A stretch of DNA of 64,000 bases from Litorimonas sp964352855 (GTDB lineage: Bacteria; Pseudomonadota; Alphaproteobacteria; Caulobacterales; Maricaulaceae), in assembly GCA_964352855.1 (NCBI GenBank), contig CAYGTR010000002.1, positions 78,685 to 142,684 on the forward strand, in the 5' to 3' direction. Both the position numbers and the translations under genes were made by a program. The first letter of the stretch is position 1, and every line of letters starts with the position of its first letter. This document shows, in pieces, positions 50,854 through 59,764 of this stretch. The notes beneath the pieces were generated by a model. That model saw only the letters and a list, made by a program, of their open reading frames with translations. It ran no database searches and was not told the DNA's origin.

Positions 50854-51165
50854 ATGCTACCTCAGCTTGGTTTTGCAGAAATTATTGTTCTTGCGCTTTT
50901 GGCCATCATCGTGGTCGGTCCAAAAGACCTACCAAAACTCATGAGAAGTTTTGGCCAATTCATGTCTAAAATCAGAGGGATGGGGCAAGAATTTAAAGAT
51001 GCCTTCGACGAAATGGGCGCGCAGGATGAAATCGCTGAAATGCGGAAAGAAATTTCTGAACTTAAAAAAATGGGATCACTGGATCATCTGACCGAAGGCT
51101 TGGAGACAGATATGCGGGAACTGGATCGTGACATTCGTGACGCTTCTGATCCGGATAAAGACTGA
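50854..51165 (+). CDS. tatB: Twin-arginine translocase subunit TatB
   Basis: A 103-aa TatB. Membrane helix (about 5-20, GFAEIIVLALLAIIVVGPKDLPKLMR) with the conserved Glu and GPxxLP motif, followed by a long amphipathic helix and an acidic tail. AAGGGG precedes the ATG at 50854. It lies between tatA and tatC; its TGA shares an A with the tatC ATG. It recognises signal peptides together with TatC. Confidence 0.94.
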   Translation: MLPQLGFAEIIVLALLAIIVVGPKDLPKLMRSFGQFMSKIRGMGQEFKDAFDEMGAQDEIAEMRKEISELKKMGSLDHLTEGLETDMRELDRDIRDASDPDKD

Positions 51166-51986
51166 TGGCAGAGGTGGATACGATAGAGGGGCCGGATGAG
51201 GTCGATGCAAGTCGCGCGCCTTTGATGGAACATTTGTTGGAGCTACGTTCGCGTTTGATCAAATGTGTGCTCGCGCTTATTATGGGGTGTATCGCCTGTA
51301 TTCCGTTTTTACGCCAAATTATTCAAGGGCTTATGTGGCCTTTTGAAACTGCTGTTTTACGTTATAATGCCGTGCAGTTGGAAAAAGGCTTACCCAATAT
51401 TGATCTCGGCTTGATCGCAACCCACCCACTGGAGACATTTTTCGTGAAGCTGAAAATCGCACTCTTTGGCGGGATTATTTTGGCGTTTCCCATGATTGCG
51501 TATCAACTTTACCGATTTATCGCGCCGGGGCTCTATAAAAATGAGCGGGGGGCCTTTTTGCCCTATTTGATTATGTCGCCGATATTATTCGTGATGGGCG
51601 CGTCTTTGGTTTTCTATTTTGTGTTCCCTTATGTCATGGAATTTGCGCTTAATCAGCAAGCCATAGGTGAGGGGCAACAAATCGACCTCATGACCAAAAT
51701 CAGTGACTATCTAAGCTTGGCTATGACGTTGTTTCTGGCCTTTGGTCTGTCTTTTCAATTGCCTGTGATTTTATCTCTCCTAGGGCGAGCCGGGATTGTA
51801 TCCTCGAAAATGCTCAAATCAGCTCGAAAATATGCACTTTTTGGTATCGCTGTCTTCGCGGCCTTCGTGACACCCCCTGATCCGATTACGCAGATTGTTT
51901 TGGGATCTGCTATCTATCTCCTTTACGAAATTTCGATCTTTTCGGTGCGTTTATTGGAAAAGAAACAAGAGACTGATACCCTTTAG
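51165..51986 (+). CDS. tatC: Twin-arginine translocase subunit TatC
   Basis: A 273-aa integral membrane protein with six helices. Family signatures are SRAPLMEHLLELRSRLIKC at the cytoplasmic N-terminus (signal-peptide binding) and APGLYKNERGAFLPYL with the conserved Glu in the first cytoplasmic loop. The C-terminal ARKYALFGIAVFAAFVTPPDPITQI block is also typical. It forms the twin-arginine receptor with TatB. It overlaps tatB by one base. The usual serS-surE-pcm genes do not follow; a LysM protein does. Confidence 0.94.
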   Translation: MAEVDTIEGPDEVDASRAPLMEHLLELRSRLIKCVLALIMGCIACIPFLRQIIQGLMWPFETAVLRYNAVQLEKGLPNIDLGLIATHPLETFFVKLKIALFGGIILAFPMIAYQLYRFIAPGLYKNERGAFLPYLIMSPILFVMGASLVFYFVFPYVMEFALNQQAIGEGQQIDLMTKISDYLSLAMTLFLAFGLSFQLPVILSLLGRAGIVSSKMLKSARKYALFGIAVFAAFVTPPDPITQIVLGSAIYLLYEISIFSVRLLEKKQETDTL

Positions 51987-52068
51987 TTTTTTCGTTTTGT
52001 GGAAACGCTTCTTTAACCCTGTTCGTTCATGTTTCGGCAATAATTCGCCGTTTCGACAGGATAGTCTC

Positions 52069-53013
52069 ATGCGTAAATCATTACTTGCAACCGTGTCAGT
52101 TGCCCTTTTAATCTCTGCGCCTTCTGCTTTTGCACAGGTTGATACATCAGAGGATGATCGTTTCAAACCTCGTGTCTATGGCAGCACGGCGGTTACAAAC
52201 GCCACCTATAGCGACGGTGCACGTCAGCTCTTGGGAGAAACCGCCCAAACCGAGGCGGTACCCGCGACAACACAAGACCCAAAAATTGTGCGCGTTGTTG
52301 AACCTGTTCTGACCGGCGACCCTGCTATTATTACCTATAGCGCGCCTCTTCAGATAGAAGCCGGCGTCGTGAAGGCCCAACATGTAAAACCCGGTGATGT
52401 TAGCCCCGAAGATTATCAGCTGCTTTTGGATGAAGCCGAACGTGTTCGCGCGTTCAAAGGTTATACCAAGCCTGTCGATGGCGGTGTCATCACAGACACA
52501 AGTGAAACAACCCAACCACTCTATGAAATCAAACTTTTCGAAGGCTCGGCAGATGTGCAAACGCAATCAGTTGCGGAAATCGCACCTATAACGACCCACA
52601 CAGTCGTTAAAGGAGACACGCTCTATAATATGTCGAAGCGTTACAATGTGGCCATTGCCGACATTCAATCGGCCAATAGGATTTCTGACACTGCCATTGC
52701 GCTGGGGCAGGTGATTATAATTCCTCTCACGCCGAAGCCGTTGTCACTAAATACAACAATGACGCAGCCCGTTTTAGCTAATACAGAAACAATTGTGCAA
52801 GAGCCTGTTAACATTAAGAAGATTGTGTATCCCGTAGAAATCGAGACATCCGCAATTTACGCTGTTCTGCCAAAAGATACGCTCTACAGTATTTCACGTC
52901 TGACCTGTACAAATGTTGCGGATATTATGACAACGAACAATATTGACAATCCAACTACTCTCAAGCCGGGCCAGAAACTGACTTTACCAAGCGGGCATTG
53001 TTTGACACGATAA
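52069..53013 (+). CDS. Exported protein with two LysM domains
   Basis: A 314-aa exported protein. The ATG at 52069 has ACAGGA upstream and begins a Sec signal peptide (KSLLATVSVALLISAPSAFA). Two LysM modules follow: HTVVKGDTLYNMSKRYNVA (about 178-222) and YAVLPKDTLYSISRLTCT (about 262-310). LysM binds peptidoglycan glycan. No M23 endopeptidase domain is present, although LysM-M23 proteins usually occupy this place near yajC-secDF. It could be an NlpD-like activator without catalytic domain, or a structural glycan binder. The longer frame starting at 51895 overlaps tatC and is not credible. Confidence 0.86.
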   Translation: MRKSLLATVSVALLISAPSAFAQVDTSEDDRFKPRVYGSTAVTNATYSDGARQLLGETAQTEAVPATTQDPKIVRVVEPVLTGDPAIITYSAPLQIEAGVVKAQHVKPGDVSPEDYQLLLDEAERVRAFKGYTKPVDGGVITDTSETTQPLYEIKLFEGSADVQTQSVAEIAPITTHTVVKGDTLYNMSKRYNVAIADIQSANRISDTAIALGQVIIIPLTPKPLSLNTTMTQPVLANTETIVQEPVNIKKIVYPVEIETSAIYAVLPKDTLYSISRLTCTNVADIMTTNNIDNPTTLKPGQKLTLPSGHCLTR

Positions 53014-53039
53014 TTCAGCATATATTTTCTGTATATAAT

Positions 53040-53071
53040 GGGGCGGCAATCACAGATTTGCCGCCCCTTTT
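53040..53071 (+). terminator. Rho-independent terminator after the LysM gene
   Basis: A perfect 10-bp stem GGGGCGGCAA / TTGCCGCCCC (arms 53040-53049 and 53058-53067), an 8-base loop and a TTTT run. It separates the LysM gene from yajC-secDF. Confidence 0.88.
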
Positions 53072-53160
53072 CGTTGCAATCATGTAAAGCCCGCCTATAT
53101 AGGCGCTAATGAAATCATGAGCGTCCGGAGTCGGCGCGTGGATTAGAATGGGGAACGTCT

Positions 53161-53499
53161 ATGTTCGCTTTGATTATGCAAGCCTCACCTGCAGGCACAG
53201 GCCCGGGACTTTTGGCCAGTATTATGCCTTTCGTGTTGATTGGTCTGATTTTCTATTTCCTCATTATTCGCCCACAAAATAAGCGTGTGAAACAACACCG
53301 TCAGTTGCTGTCAGAAATTACACGCGGTGATACGGTTGTTACAAATGGCGGCCTTATCGGTAAGGTCAAGAAAGTCGCGGATGACGAATTGACTGTGACC
53401 TTCGGTGATACAGATATTAAGGTCGTGCGCACAATGATTGCTGATGTTCGTAACCGCACGGTTGCCGCCAATGACACGACTGACAAAAACAAAAAATAA
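53161..53499 (+). CDS. yajC: Preprotein translocase accessory subunit YajC
   Basis: A 112-aa single-span inner-membrane protein. The membrane helix (about 20-42, FVLIGLIFYFLIIRPQNKR) and the cytosolic domain with ITRGDTVVTNGGLIGKVKKV match YajC fully. It associates with SecD and SecF at the Sec translocon. ATG at 53161 with GGGGAA just upstream. It begins the yajC-secD-secF operon, but a hairpin that looks like a terminator follows it. Confidence 0.94.
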   Translation: MFALIMQASPAGTGPGLLASIMPFVLIGLIFYFLIIRPQNKRVKQHRQLLSEITRGDTVVTNGGLIGKVKKVADDELTVTFGDTDIKVVRTMIADVRNRTVAANDTTDKNKK

Positions 53500-53504
53500 G
53501 TTTC

Positions 53505-53537
53505 AAACGCCGTAGGTTCACTACGGCGTTTCTTTTT
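53505..53537 (+). terminator. Terminator-like hairpin between yajC and secD
   Basis: An 11-bp perfect stem (AAACGCCGTAG at 53505-53515 with its complement at 53521-53531), a 5-base loop, then CTTTTT. It ends 12 bases before the secD ATG and would act as an attenuator within the operon. Confidence 0.75.
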
Positions 53538-53548
53538 AGGGTCCAAGC

Positions 53549-55162
53549 ATGCTCTTTTTCTCCCGCTGGAAAATCATCTTAATTGTTGGTGCCGTTGTCA
53601 TGGGGCTGCTCTTTGCATTGCCTAATGCGCTGCCTGCCGATGTGAGGGACAAGCTTCCGGCGCCGATGCAGCGCACACTGAACCTCGGGCTCGACCTTCA
53701 AGGCGGTGCGCATATGCTCCTCGAAGTCGATCTCTCCAGTGTTTTGGAGCAAGCCCTTGATAATGAACGCGAGGGTATCCGTTTGGGCTTTGCCGAATCA
53801 GACCGCATTCGCGCAGAATTTATTCGCGTTGAAGATAATGCCGTTGTCGGGCGTTTGAGAGACGCTGCTGATATGCCGAAAGCGTTGGAAGTGCTTCGGG
53901 AGCTATCTCAACTCGTTGACCCGACAAGTTTGAGCCAAGACAAAACAACACGTGTTGAACAGGTCGGAGATAAAGGGTTTCGCGTCGAGATCACACAAGC
54001 CAATATTGATGAAATCACGCGCCGCACAATTTCGCAATCTATCGAAGTTTTGCGCCGTCGGATTGACCCTAACGGAACAACGGAAATGACATTGGCACGG
54101 GAAGGGGATGAACGTATACTCCTTCAAGTGCCGGGAGCCAAGAATATTGACGAGATCAAAGACCGTATCAATAAAACAGCCAATCTGTCTTTTCACATGG
54201 TGCGCAGAGACTCAGACAATAGTGGAGCCCTTCTTGCAGCCTCTCAAGGACGTTTGCCGCCGGGGGCGGCTTACTTTGTCAATCAAGAAGGCGGGGGGGG
54301 GCTGATCGTTGATAAGCGGACTCGTATTACCGGCGAGTGTCTTAAGTCGTCTTCCGAAGGTCTTCACCCGACGGGTAATTACCCCATCGTCAATTTCAAT
54401 TTTAACATCCGCTGTGCGCGCTTATTCGGTGACCTCACTGCAAAAAATATTGGCCAGAGATTTGCAGTTGTCTTGGACGAAGAAATTATTACCGCTCCCC
54501 GCATTAACAGCCCTATCCCTTCAGGATCAGGTTTTATCGAGGGCAGCTTTACAATTGAAAGTGCCCGTGAATTATCATTACTTCTAAATGCAGGTGCTTT
54601 GCCGGCGAAATTGATTATTGTTGAAGAACGTACCGTTGGTCCGGGTTTAGGACAAGACTCCATCAACGCTGGTAAAATTGCCTCTATTATTGGCCTTATT
54701 GGTGTCGCTATTTTCATGTGGCTCTCTTACGGTCTAAGATTTGGGACAATTGCGAATTTGGCTTTGACCGTGAATATCATCTTGATTGCAGCGGCGCTGT
54801 CACTTTTTGGTTCAACACTCACCTTGCCGGGTATTGCGGGGATTATCCTGACCATTGGTATGGCCGTGGATGCGAATGTTTTGATTTTCGAACGCATACG
54901 CGAGGAATCCTACAATGGACGTCCTCCCGTCAATGCGATTGAAACGGGCTATCGTCGTTCATTCGCGCCGATTTTGGATGCCAACATCACAACATTGATC
55001 GCGGCCCTAACACTCTACTTTGTTGGGTCAGGCCCAATTCGTGGCTTCGCCGTGACCTTGGCCATCGGTATCGTCATGAGCGTCTTTACTGCCGTTATCT
55101 TTGCACGCCTTTTGACCGCGACATGGTTGCGTCGTGCGCGTCCGAAAACATTGCCGATTTAG
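53549..55162 (+). CDS. secD: Protein translocase subunit SecD
   Basis: A 537-aa RND-type inner-membrane protein that uses the proton gradient to pull exported proteins. One N-terminal helix is followed by the periplasmic P1 domain, which contains LGLDLQGGAHMLLEVD. Five helices then include NIILIAAALSLFGSTLTLPGIAGIILTIG and the conserved GMAVDANVLIFERIREE motif. The length is normal. secF follows 12 bases after the stop. The hairpin just upstream suggests that secDF is made at a different level from yajC. Confidence 0.95.
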   Translation: MLFFSRWKIILIVGAVVMGLLFALPNALPADVRDKLPAPMQRTLNLGLDLQGGAHMLLEVDLSSVLEQALDNEREGIRLGFAESDRIRAEFIRVEDNAVVGRLRDAADMPKALEVLRELSQLVDPTSLSQDKTTRVEQVGDKGFRVEITQANIDEITRRTISQSIEVLRRRIDPNGTTEMTLAREGDERILLQVPGAKNIDEIKDRINKTANLSFHMVRRDSDNSGALLAASQGRLPPGAAYFVNQEGGGGLIVDKRTRITGECLKSSSEGLHPTGNYPIVNFNFNIRCARLFGDLTAKNIGQRFAVVLDEEIITAPRINSPIPSGSGFIEGSFTIESARELSLLLNAGALPAKLIIVEERTVGPGLGQDSINAGKIASIIGLIGVAIFMWLSYGLRFGTIANLALTVNIILIAAALSLFGSTLTLPGIAGIILTIGMAVDANVLIFERIREESYNGRPPVNAIETGYRRSFAPILDANITTLIAALTLYFVGSGPIRGFAVTLAIGIVMSVFTAVIFARLLTATWLRRARPKTLPI

Positions 55163-55174
55163 AGGAATAAGATC

Positions 55175-56161
55175 ATGAAAGACATTTCTCTCGTTCGGTT
55201 CCTGCCCAAAGAACCCAAAGTTCCCTTTATCAACCTTCGTGTTTTTGCGGCGGCTATATCCTTGTTGATGATTATTGCGTCGATATTCTTGTTTACAACG
55301 CGTGGGTTGAATTACGGCATCGACTTTACAGGAGGCACCGTCATTGAAATTGATACGGGGAGTGAACCCGATTTGGGACAAATTCGGTCTGTGATCTCGG
55401 ACGCAGGCTTCCCGGGTGCAACCGTGCAAGGCATCGCTCCCTCCGCGACGGCAGCTGATCCGCATGATCTTGTACGTATCGGTATTCCGCTCCAGCCTGA
55501 AACAGATGAGCTAGGCGCATTGGCGCAACAACAAGCTATGCAAAGAGCGCAAGCCGCCCTCGTTGAAAATATTGAAGGCTTCACCATTCCGGATGGTATT
55601 CGGAGCCAAGAGTCCGTTGGATCCCAAGTCTCCGGTGAACTTCGTACCAAAGGGGCACTCGCCGTCGGTCTCGCGCTTTTGATGGTGCTCGCCTATATCT
55701 GGTTTCGATTTGAGTGGCAATTTGGCCTCGGTGCGGTTGTAGCGCTTTTCCATGATGTTATTTTGACGATCGGCATATTCAGCCTGACGCAAATTGAATT
55801 TAACCTGTCCATTATTGCGGCGATTCTGACCATTGTGGGCTACTCGCTCAACGATACGGTGATTGTGTACGACCGGATTCGTGAGAATCTCAGGAAGTTT
55901 AAAAAGATGCCGATGCCGGAGGTGTTAAACCTCTCTATCAATGACACTTTGAGCCGAACAATTCTGACCTCAACAACGACATTGCTAGCGCTTATTGCAC
56001 TTTATTTCCTAGGTGGCGAAGGTTTGCGGGGCTTCTCTTTTGCGATGATTTGGGGTGTGTTTGTCGGAACCTATTCCTCTATCTTCGTGGCGTCGCCGCT
56101 CTTGCTCCTGTTGAATTTGAAGCGCGGTGTGAACACAGGGGTCGAGAAGGCCGAAGCTTAA
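55175..56161 (+). CDS. secF: Protein translocase subunit SecF
   Basis: A 328-aa partner of SecD with six helices. Signature blocks are GLNYGIDFTGGTVIEI in the periplasmic part and GYSLNDTVIVYDRIRENLRKFKKM, the RND-family motif following the helix. ATG at 55175 with AGAGGA upstream. It ends before a bidirectional terminator shared with sodB. The operon order yajC-secD-secF is standard. Confidence 0.95.
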   Translation: MKDISLVRFLPKEPKVPFINLRVFAAAISLLMIIASIFLFTTRGLNYGIDFTGGTVIEIDTGSEPDLGQIRSVISDAGFPGATVQGIAPSATAADPHDLVRIGIPLQPETDELGALAQQQAMQRAQAALVENIEGFTIPDGIRSQESVGSQVSGELRTKGALAVGLALLMVLAYIWFRFEWQFGLGAVVALFHDVILTIGIFSLTQIEFNLSIIAAILTIVGYSLNDTVIVYDRIRENLRKFKKMPMPEVLNLSINDTLSRTILTSTTTLLALIALYFLGGEGLRGFSFAMIWGVFVGTYSSIFVASPLLLLLNLKRGVNTGVEKAEA

Positions 56162-56181
56162 GGTTCCGAAAATCATGATAT

Positions 56182-56209
56182 AAAAAAACCGGCTCAAGAG
56201 CCGGTTTTT
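56182..56209. terminator. Bidirectional terminator between secF and sodB
   Basis: The stem CCGGCT/AGCCGG (56189-56204), flanked by an A run on the left and TTTTT on the right, serves both the rightward secF and the leftward sodB transcripts. Confidence 0.88.
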
Positions 56210-56230
56210 CTTTATCTTAAAATATAAAGC

Positions 56231-56830
56231 TTATGTCATATTTTGTTCTGCAAATTCCCAATTGACCAAATCAGCCAAGAATGAATTCATATAGTTCGGA
56301 CGTGAGTTTTGATAATCCAAATAATAAGCATGCTCCCACACATCCATTGTCATGAGGGGCGTCACGCTCTCATCTGTCAGAGGTGTCTCGGCATTTGGGG
56401 TATTCGTCACATCAAGTGAACCGTCGGGTTTTTGTACCAGCCAAGCCCAACCTGAGCCGAACTGACCGCCGCCTTTGGCTTTGAAAGCCTCAACAAAGGC
56501 ATCATAGCTCCCGAAGGATTTATCAATCGCTGCGCCGATTTTGCCGCTTGGCTTGCCGCCGCCATTGGGTGACATGGAATGCCAGTAAAATGTGTGATTC
56601 CAAACTTGTGCGGCATTATTGAACATGCCTTGGCGTTCTTTTTTACCCGCCGTGTTTTTGACGATTTCAACAAGGCTGCTATCTGCAAAGTCAGTACCGT
56701 CAATCATCTTGTTCAAATTCGTCACATAGGCTTGATGATGTTTGCCATAATGGAAGTTCAGTGTTTCTTCACTAATATGAGGCGCCAATGCGTCGCGGGA
56801 ATAAGGTAGGTCAGGAAGCTCAATAGCCAT
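56231..56830 (-). CDS. sodB: Superoxide dismutase (Fe/Mn family, probably Fe)
   Basis: A 199-aa cytosolic enzyme of the Fe/Mn superoxide dismutase family. Metal ligands lie in HYGKHHQAYVTNLN (first His), NHTFYWHSMSP (second His) and DVWEHAYYLDYQNSRPNY (Asp and third His). The GGGQFGSGWAWLV block with Gln-Phe-Gly-Ser-Gly points to the iron type. GGAGAG lies before the ATG at 56830. The gene is leftward; the squalene/phytoene synthase-like gene starts 83 bases away on the other strand. Confidence 0.95.
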   Translation of the reverse strand: MAIELPDLPYSRDALAPHISEETLNFHYGKHHQAYVTNLNKMIDGTDFADSSLVEIVKNTAGKKERQGMFNNAAQVWNHTFYWHSMSPNGGGKPSGKIGAAIDKSFGSYDAFVEAFKAKGGGQFGSGWAWLVQKPDGSLDVTNTPNAETPLTDESVTPLMTMDVWEHAYYLDYQNSRPNYMNSFLADLVNWEFAEQNMT

Positions 56831-56912
56831 TTAACTCTCTCCGGTTTCAGTTAATATCTTTATATATACGGTATATAGGCGCTCTGCGTTCCTTTTAAAG
56901 CAAAGTTTTTTG

Positions 56913-57665
56913 ATGCTTCACGAAACAGTTCTCAATAATCTCAAAAAAACCGATCCTGATCGCTACCGCGCAGCCGTCTTCGCGGATGAGGAAAGGCGCG
57001 AAAAGCTTTTCCTGCTTTACGCTTTTCACATGGAACTTGCCAGAGTACCTGAACTGGTCAGCGAACCGATGATTGGTCAAATCCGTTATCAATGGTGGCG
57101 TGAGGCGATTATGGAGGTTTACGAGACTCAGTCGGTGCGTAAACATGAGATCACAACGCCATTGCGCGTGCTGCTGCTAGAGAATGACATCCCGCGTTTC
57201 TGGGTTGACCAACTCATTGACGGGCGGGAGCGCGACATTGACCCGCGTCCGTTTGAGGGGCTTACGGAAGCGCAGGACTATTGTGCCAATACGTCAGGGG
57301 CTTTGATGAAAATCGCCGTTAAATTATGCGGATCTGATACAAATGAAGGTGTTGAGGCTGCAGGTATTGCGTGGGGGCTGACCGGTCTCGCGCGGGCTTA
57401 TGGATATTATCACGAGACGATGTTGGCGGAGATTAATTATGAGCGGTTATGTAAGACAGCTAAGGCCAAACATTCTGACGCTCAAGACGCTTTGAATATC
57501 CTACCCAGTGAAGCATTTCCGGCCGTGGCCTATGCCGCTTTAGTGCTGCCATACTTAAACAAACTTACGAGAAAGGGGTTCGATCCGAAGCTGGCTCAGG
57601 TTACCTATACGGCTTTTGCGAAACAAACACGCTTGCTAGGCGCTGTTTTGCGAGGCAAGATATAG
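56913..57665 (+). CDS. Squalene/phytoene synthase family protein (NDUFAF6-like)
   Basis: A 250-aa protein of the trans-isoprenyl diphosphate synthase fold. It has IGQIRYQWWREAI and the later GLARAYGYYHETM blocks. The second aspartate-rich region that binds diphosphate is not clearly kept, so catalysis of squalene or phytoene formation is doubtful. This alphaproteobacterial group resembles NDUFAF6, the mitochondrial complex I assembly factor. No carotenoid or hopanoid genes are nearby, which fits a non-biosynthetic role. The ATG at 56913 is taken; a TTG at 56910 is in frame. Confidence 0.8.
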   Translation: MLHETVLNNLKKTDPDRYRAAVFADEERREKLFLLYAFHMELARVPELVSEPMIGQIRYQWWREAIMEVYETQSVRKHEITTPLRVLLLENDIPRFWVDQLIDGRERDIDPRPFEGLTEAQDYCANTSGALMKIAVKLCGSDTNEGVEAAGIAWGLTGLARAYGYYHETMLAEINYERLCKTAKAKHSDAQDALNILPSEAFPAVAYAALVLPYLNKLTRKGFDPKLAQVTYTAFAKQTRLLGAVLRGKI

Positions 57666-57679
57666 CAGGGAGGCCTGCC

Positions 57680-59764
57680 GTGACTCAGACTTTGACTTCA
57701 CTAGACGAGACTGTCTTGCCGTATCTGACCAAAGAGGGATTAGTCTCTTCTGACCGTTATCTGCCAACATTAGACCTCTTTAGAGATTCAATATTTTGGA
57801 ATAGTTGGGCGTTAAAAGCTTTGTTTGCGCTTGCCATTGGTCATATTTTGGCAGGGATCATATTCTTTTTTGCTCATAATTGGTTTGACCTGTCGGACTT
57901 GACCAAATTTGCCGTTGTCGGCGGGGGGATTGCGATAAGCGTTTTGGGCTGGATGGCCTTAAAGCTCGATAGTGTCGTCGCACAGGCGCTTGGCATAACC
58001 GCCACTGTTCTTGTTGGTGTAATGTTTGCTGTATTCGGTCAGGTCTATCAAACACCGGCCCTCATTCATACGCCCTTTGTTTTATGGGCGTTTATGACCT
58101 TACCTTTTGTTGCCATGTCGCGAAATCTCGCACATTGGGCCGTATGGCTTGTGATAGCCGTTGTGGCTGTTTTCGCATTTGCCTCCACAGGCATTCGGAT
58201 AACAGGCAATGATTTTGGCGCGGATGCCTTCGTCATTGGGGCAGGGTCTGTTTTTATCATCGCCTTGGTCTTATATGACCGCTATTTAGCGGGAAAGACA
58301 GTTTGGACACAGGCCGAATGGTTCCGAGTCTTGGTGATTGCCGTTATCGGTATGTTCTTGATCGTCGGATTTACAACGTCATTTTGGGATTGGCGAAATG
58401 GAGAGCATCTGAGCCTGAGTATTTTAGCGGTACTTATTGGCGTGCTGCTTTTGGGATATCTCTATCGGTTTAAACCCACATTAGCAGGCTTGGCAGTGGC
58501 AACCTTCGCGCTTTTCTGCATGGCTTTACAATTCTTATTCCGTATTTTTGATAATATTGGCGATACGGCAAGTCTGCTACTTATTTTCATCGGGATCGTT
58601 GCGATGATTATCGGAATGGCCAAGGCCTTCACCCATTTTGCCAAGATCAGCAGCGTTGGCAATGAAACCAACCCGCAAGCCCAACAGGAAACGAATACTA
58701 CGCCTTTGTTCGTCTCAACGACTGATCTTGCGACTACCCTAGGACAAGACGAAACGGATATTGAGAGCGCTCTGGCAAAGAACACCGAAGCCCATTCGCC
58801 CTGGTATATCGAAACATTCCTCGCCATTGGCGGCGTGTTCGCTGCCATATTCGGCTGTGGGTTCGTTGGTAGTTTCCTTGGTTTGATCATCAGTCAATTC
58901 GACGACTTCGGTACGCCTTTATTACTGATCGGTTTGGCGGTGTTTGGGGGTGCTGTCGCGCTACGCATGAAGACTGGCAATGGTTTCACCCGCCATTTTT
59001 TCAATACGCTCATCCTTGTCGGATCAATCACGGCCATTATTGGTTTGGGTATTGTCGTCGAACATTTCGAAGTTCCATTGCTCTTTGCCATTCTGTTGAG
59101 CGTGCTGACGCTTGTCTTGGTCAGAGACCGAATTATTGAATTTATGTCGGCCTTGACGCTCATCGGCTGTCTTGGGTTTGAGTTTTATTACCGTCTTGAA
59201 TGGATGCTGCCCGAAACTCTCTTTCTGATTTTATCGACCGCGCTCGGTATATTCCTTTTGACGCGTCCGCTTGGCAAACGTCTTTATGGTGCTGCCGCGA
59301 CAGCGTTCCTGATTGCACCGGCGTTGCTCGGTATTCTGCTTGTACATTTTGACCGTTTCGAGCGCCTGATCGGTGAGGATTTTATTGAGCCACTGAATAT
59401 TATTCCCCGCCTCTGCAGTCTTGCTGTGATTGCGGTAGCTGTGATTTGGTTAAATGTGGCCAATCAGAACCAACAAGGGTGGAGACCTCCGCTCTTTATT
59501 CTGGTGCCGCTTGTCTTGGCGATGGCGTTGCTGCCTTTTGGCGGTGCCTCGGCCTTGTTGTTGATATTGACGGGATATATTCTCGGCTCGCGGTCTCTGG
59601 CGATTATCGGCGTCCTGCTGCAAATCTATTTCCTTTATATGTTCTATTATGATTTGGCGCTCAGTCTGGGTGTGAAATCTTATCTCTTACTGGCAACGGG
59701 CGTTATATTCTTAGGCGTCTGGTATGCGGCGGATAAGTTTGCAAAGCGGGAGATCGTGTCATGA
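57680..59764 (+). CDS. Membrane protein with fused DUF2157 and DUF4401 domains
   Basis: A 694-aa integral membrane protein with about 20 hydrophobic segments. Residues about 20-330 look like DUF2157 (LTKEGLVSSDRYLPTLDLF, then IFFFAHNWFDLSDLTKFAVV). After a polar linker (about 335-375), residues about 375-690 look like DUF4401 (PWYIETFLAIGGVFAAIFGCGF). These two domains are often separate neighbouring genes followed by a GDYXXLXY gene; here they are one chain. A GTG at 57680 has GGGAGG upstream. The function is unknown. It overlaps the next gene by four bases (ATGA). Confidence 0.82.
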   Translation: MTQTLTSLDETVLPYLTKEGLVSSDRYLPTLDLFRDSIFWNSWALKALFALAIGHILAGIIFFFAHNWFDLSDLTKFAVVGGGIAISVLGWMALKLDSVVAQALGITATVLVGVMFAVFGQVYQTPALIHTPFVLWAFMTLPFVAMSRNLAHWAVWLVIAVVAVFAFASTGIRITGNDFGADAFVIGAGSVFIIALVLYDRYLAGKTVWTQAEWFRVLVIAVIGMFLIVGFTTSFWDWRNGEHLSLSILAVLIGVLLLGYLYRFKPTLAGLAVATFALFCMALQFLFRIFDNIGDTASLLLIFIGIVAMIIGMAKAFTHFAKISSVGNETNPQAQQETNTTPLFVSTTDLATTLGQDETDIESALAKNTEAHSPWYIETFLAIGGVFAAIFGCGFVGSFLGLIISQFDDFGTPLLLIGLAVFGGAVALRMKTGNGFTRHFFNTLILVGSITAIIGLGIVVEHFEVPLLFAILLSVLTLVLVRDRIIEFMSALTLIGCLGFEFYYRLEWMLPETLFLILSTALGIFLLTRPLGKRLYGAAATAFLIAPALLGILLVHFDRFERLIGEDFIEPLNIIPRLCSLAVIAVAVIWLNVANQNQQGWRPPLFILVPLVLAMALLPFGGASALLLILTGYILGSRSLAIIGVLLQIYFLYMFYYDLALSLGVKSYLLLATGVIFLGVWYAADKFAKREIVS

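Noticed and set aside
51895..52068. N-terminal extension of the LysM protein overlapping tatC
   Set aside because: The ATG at 52069 starts a clean signal peptide with a ribosome site; the extension would destroy it.
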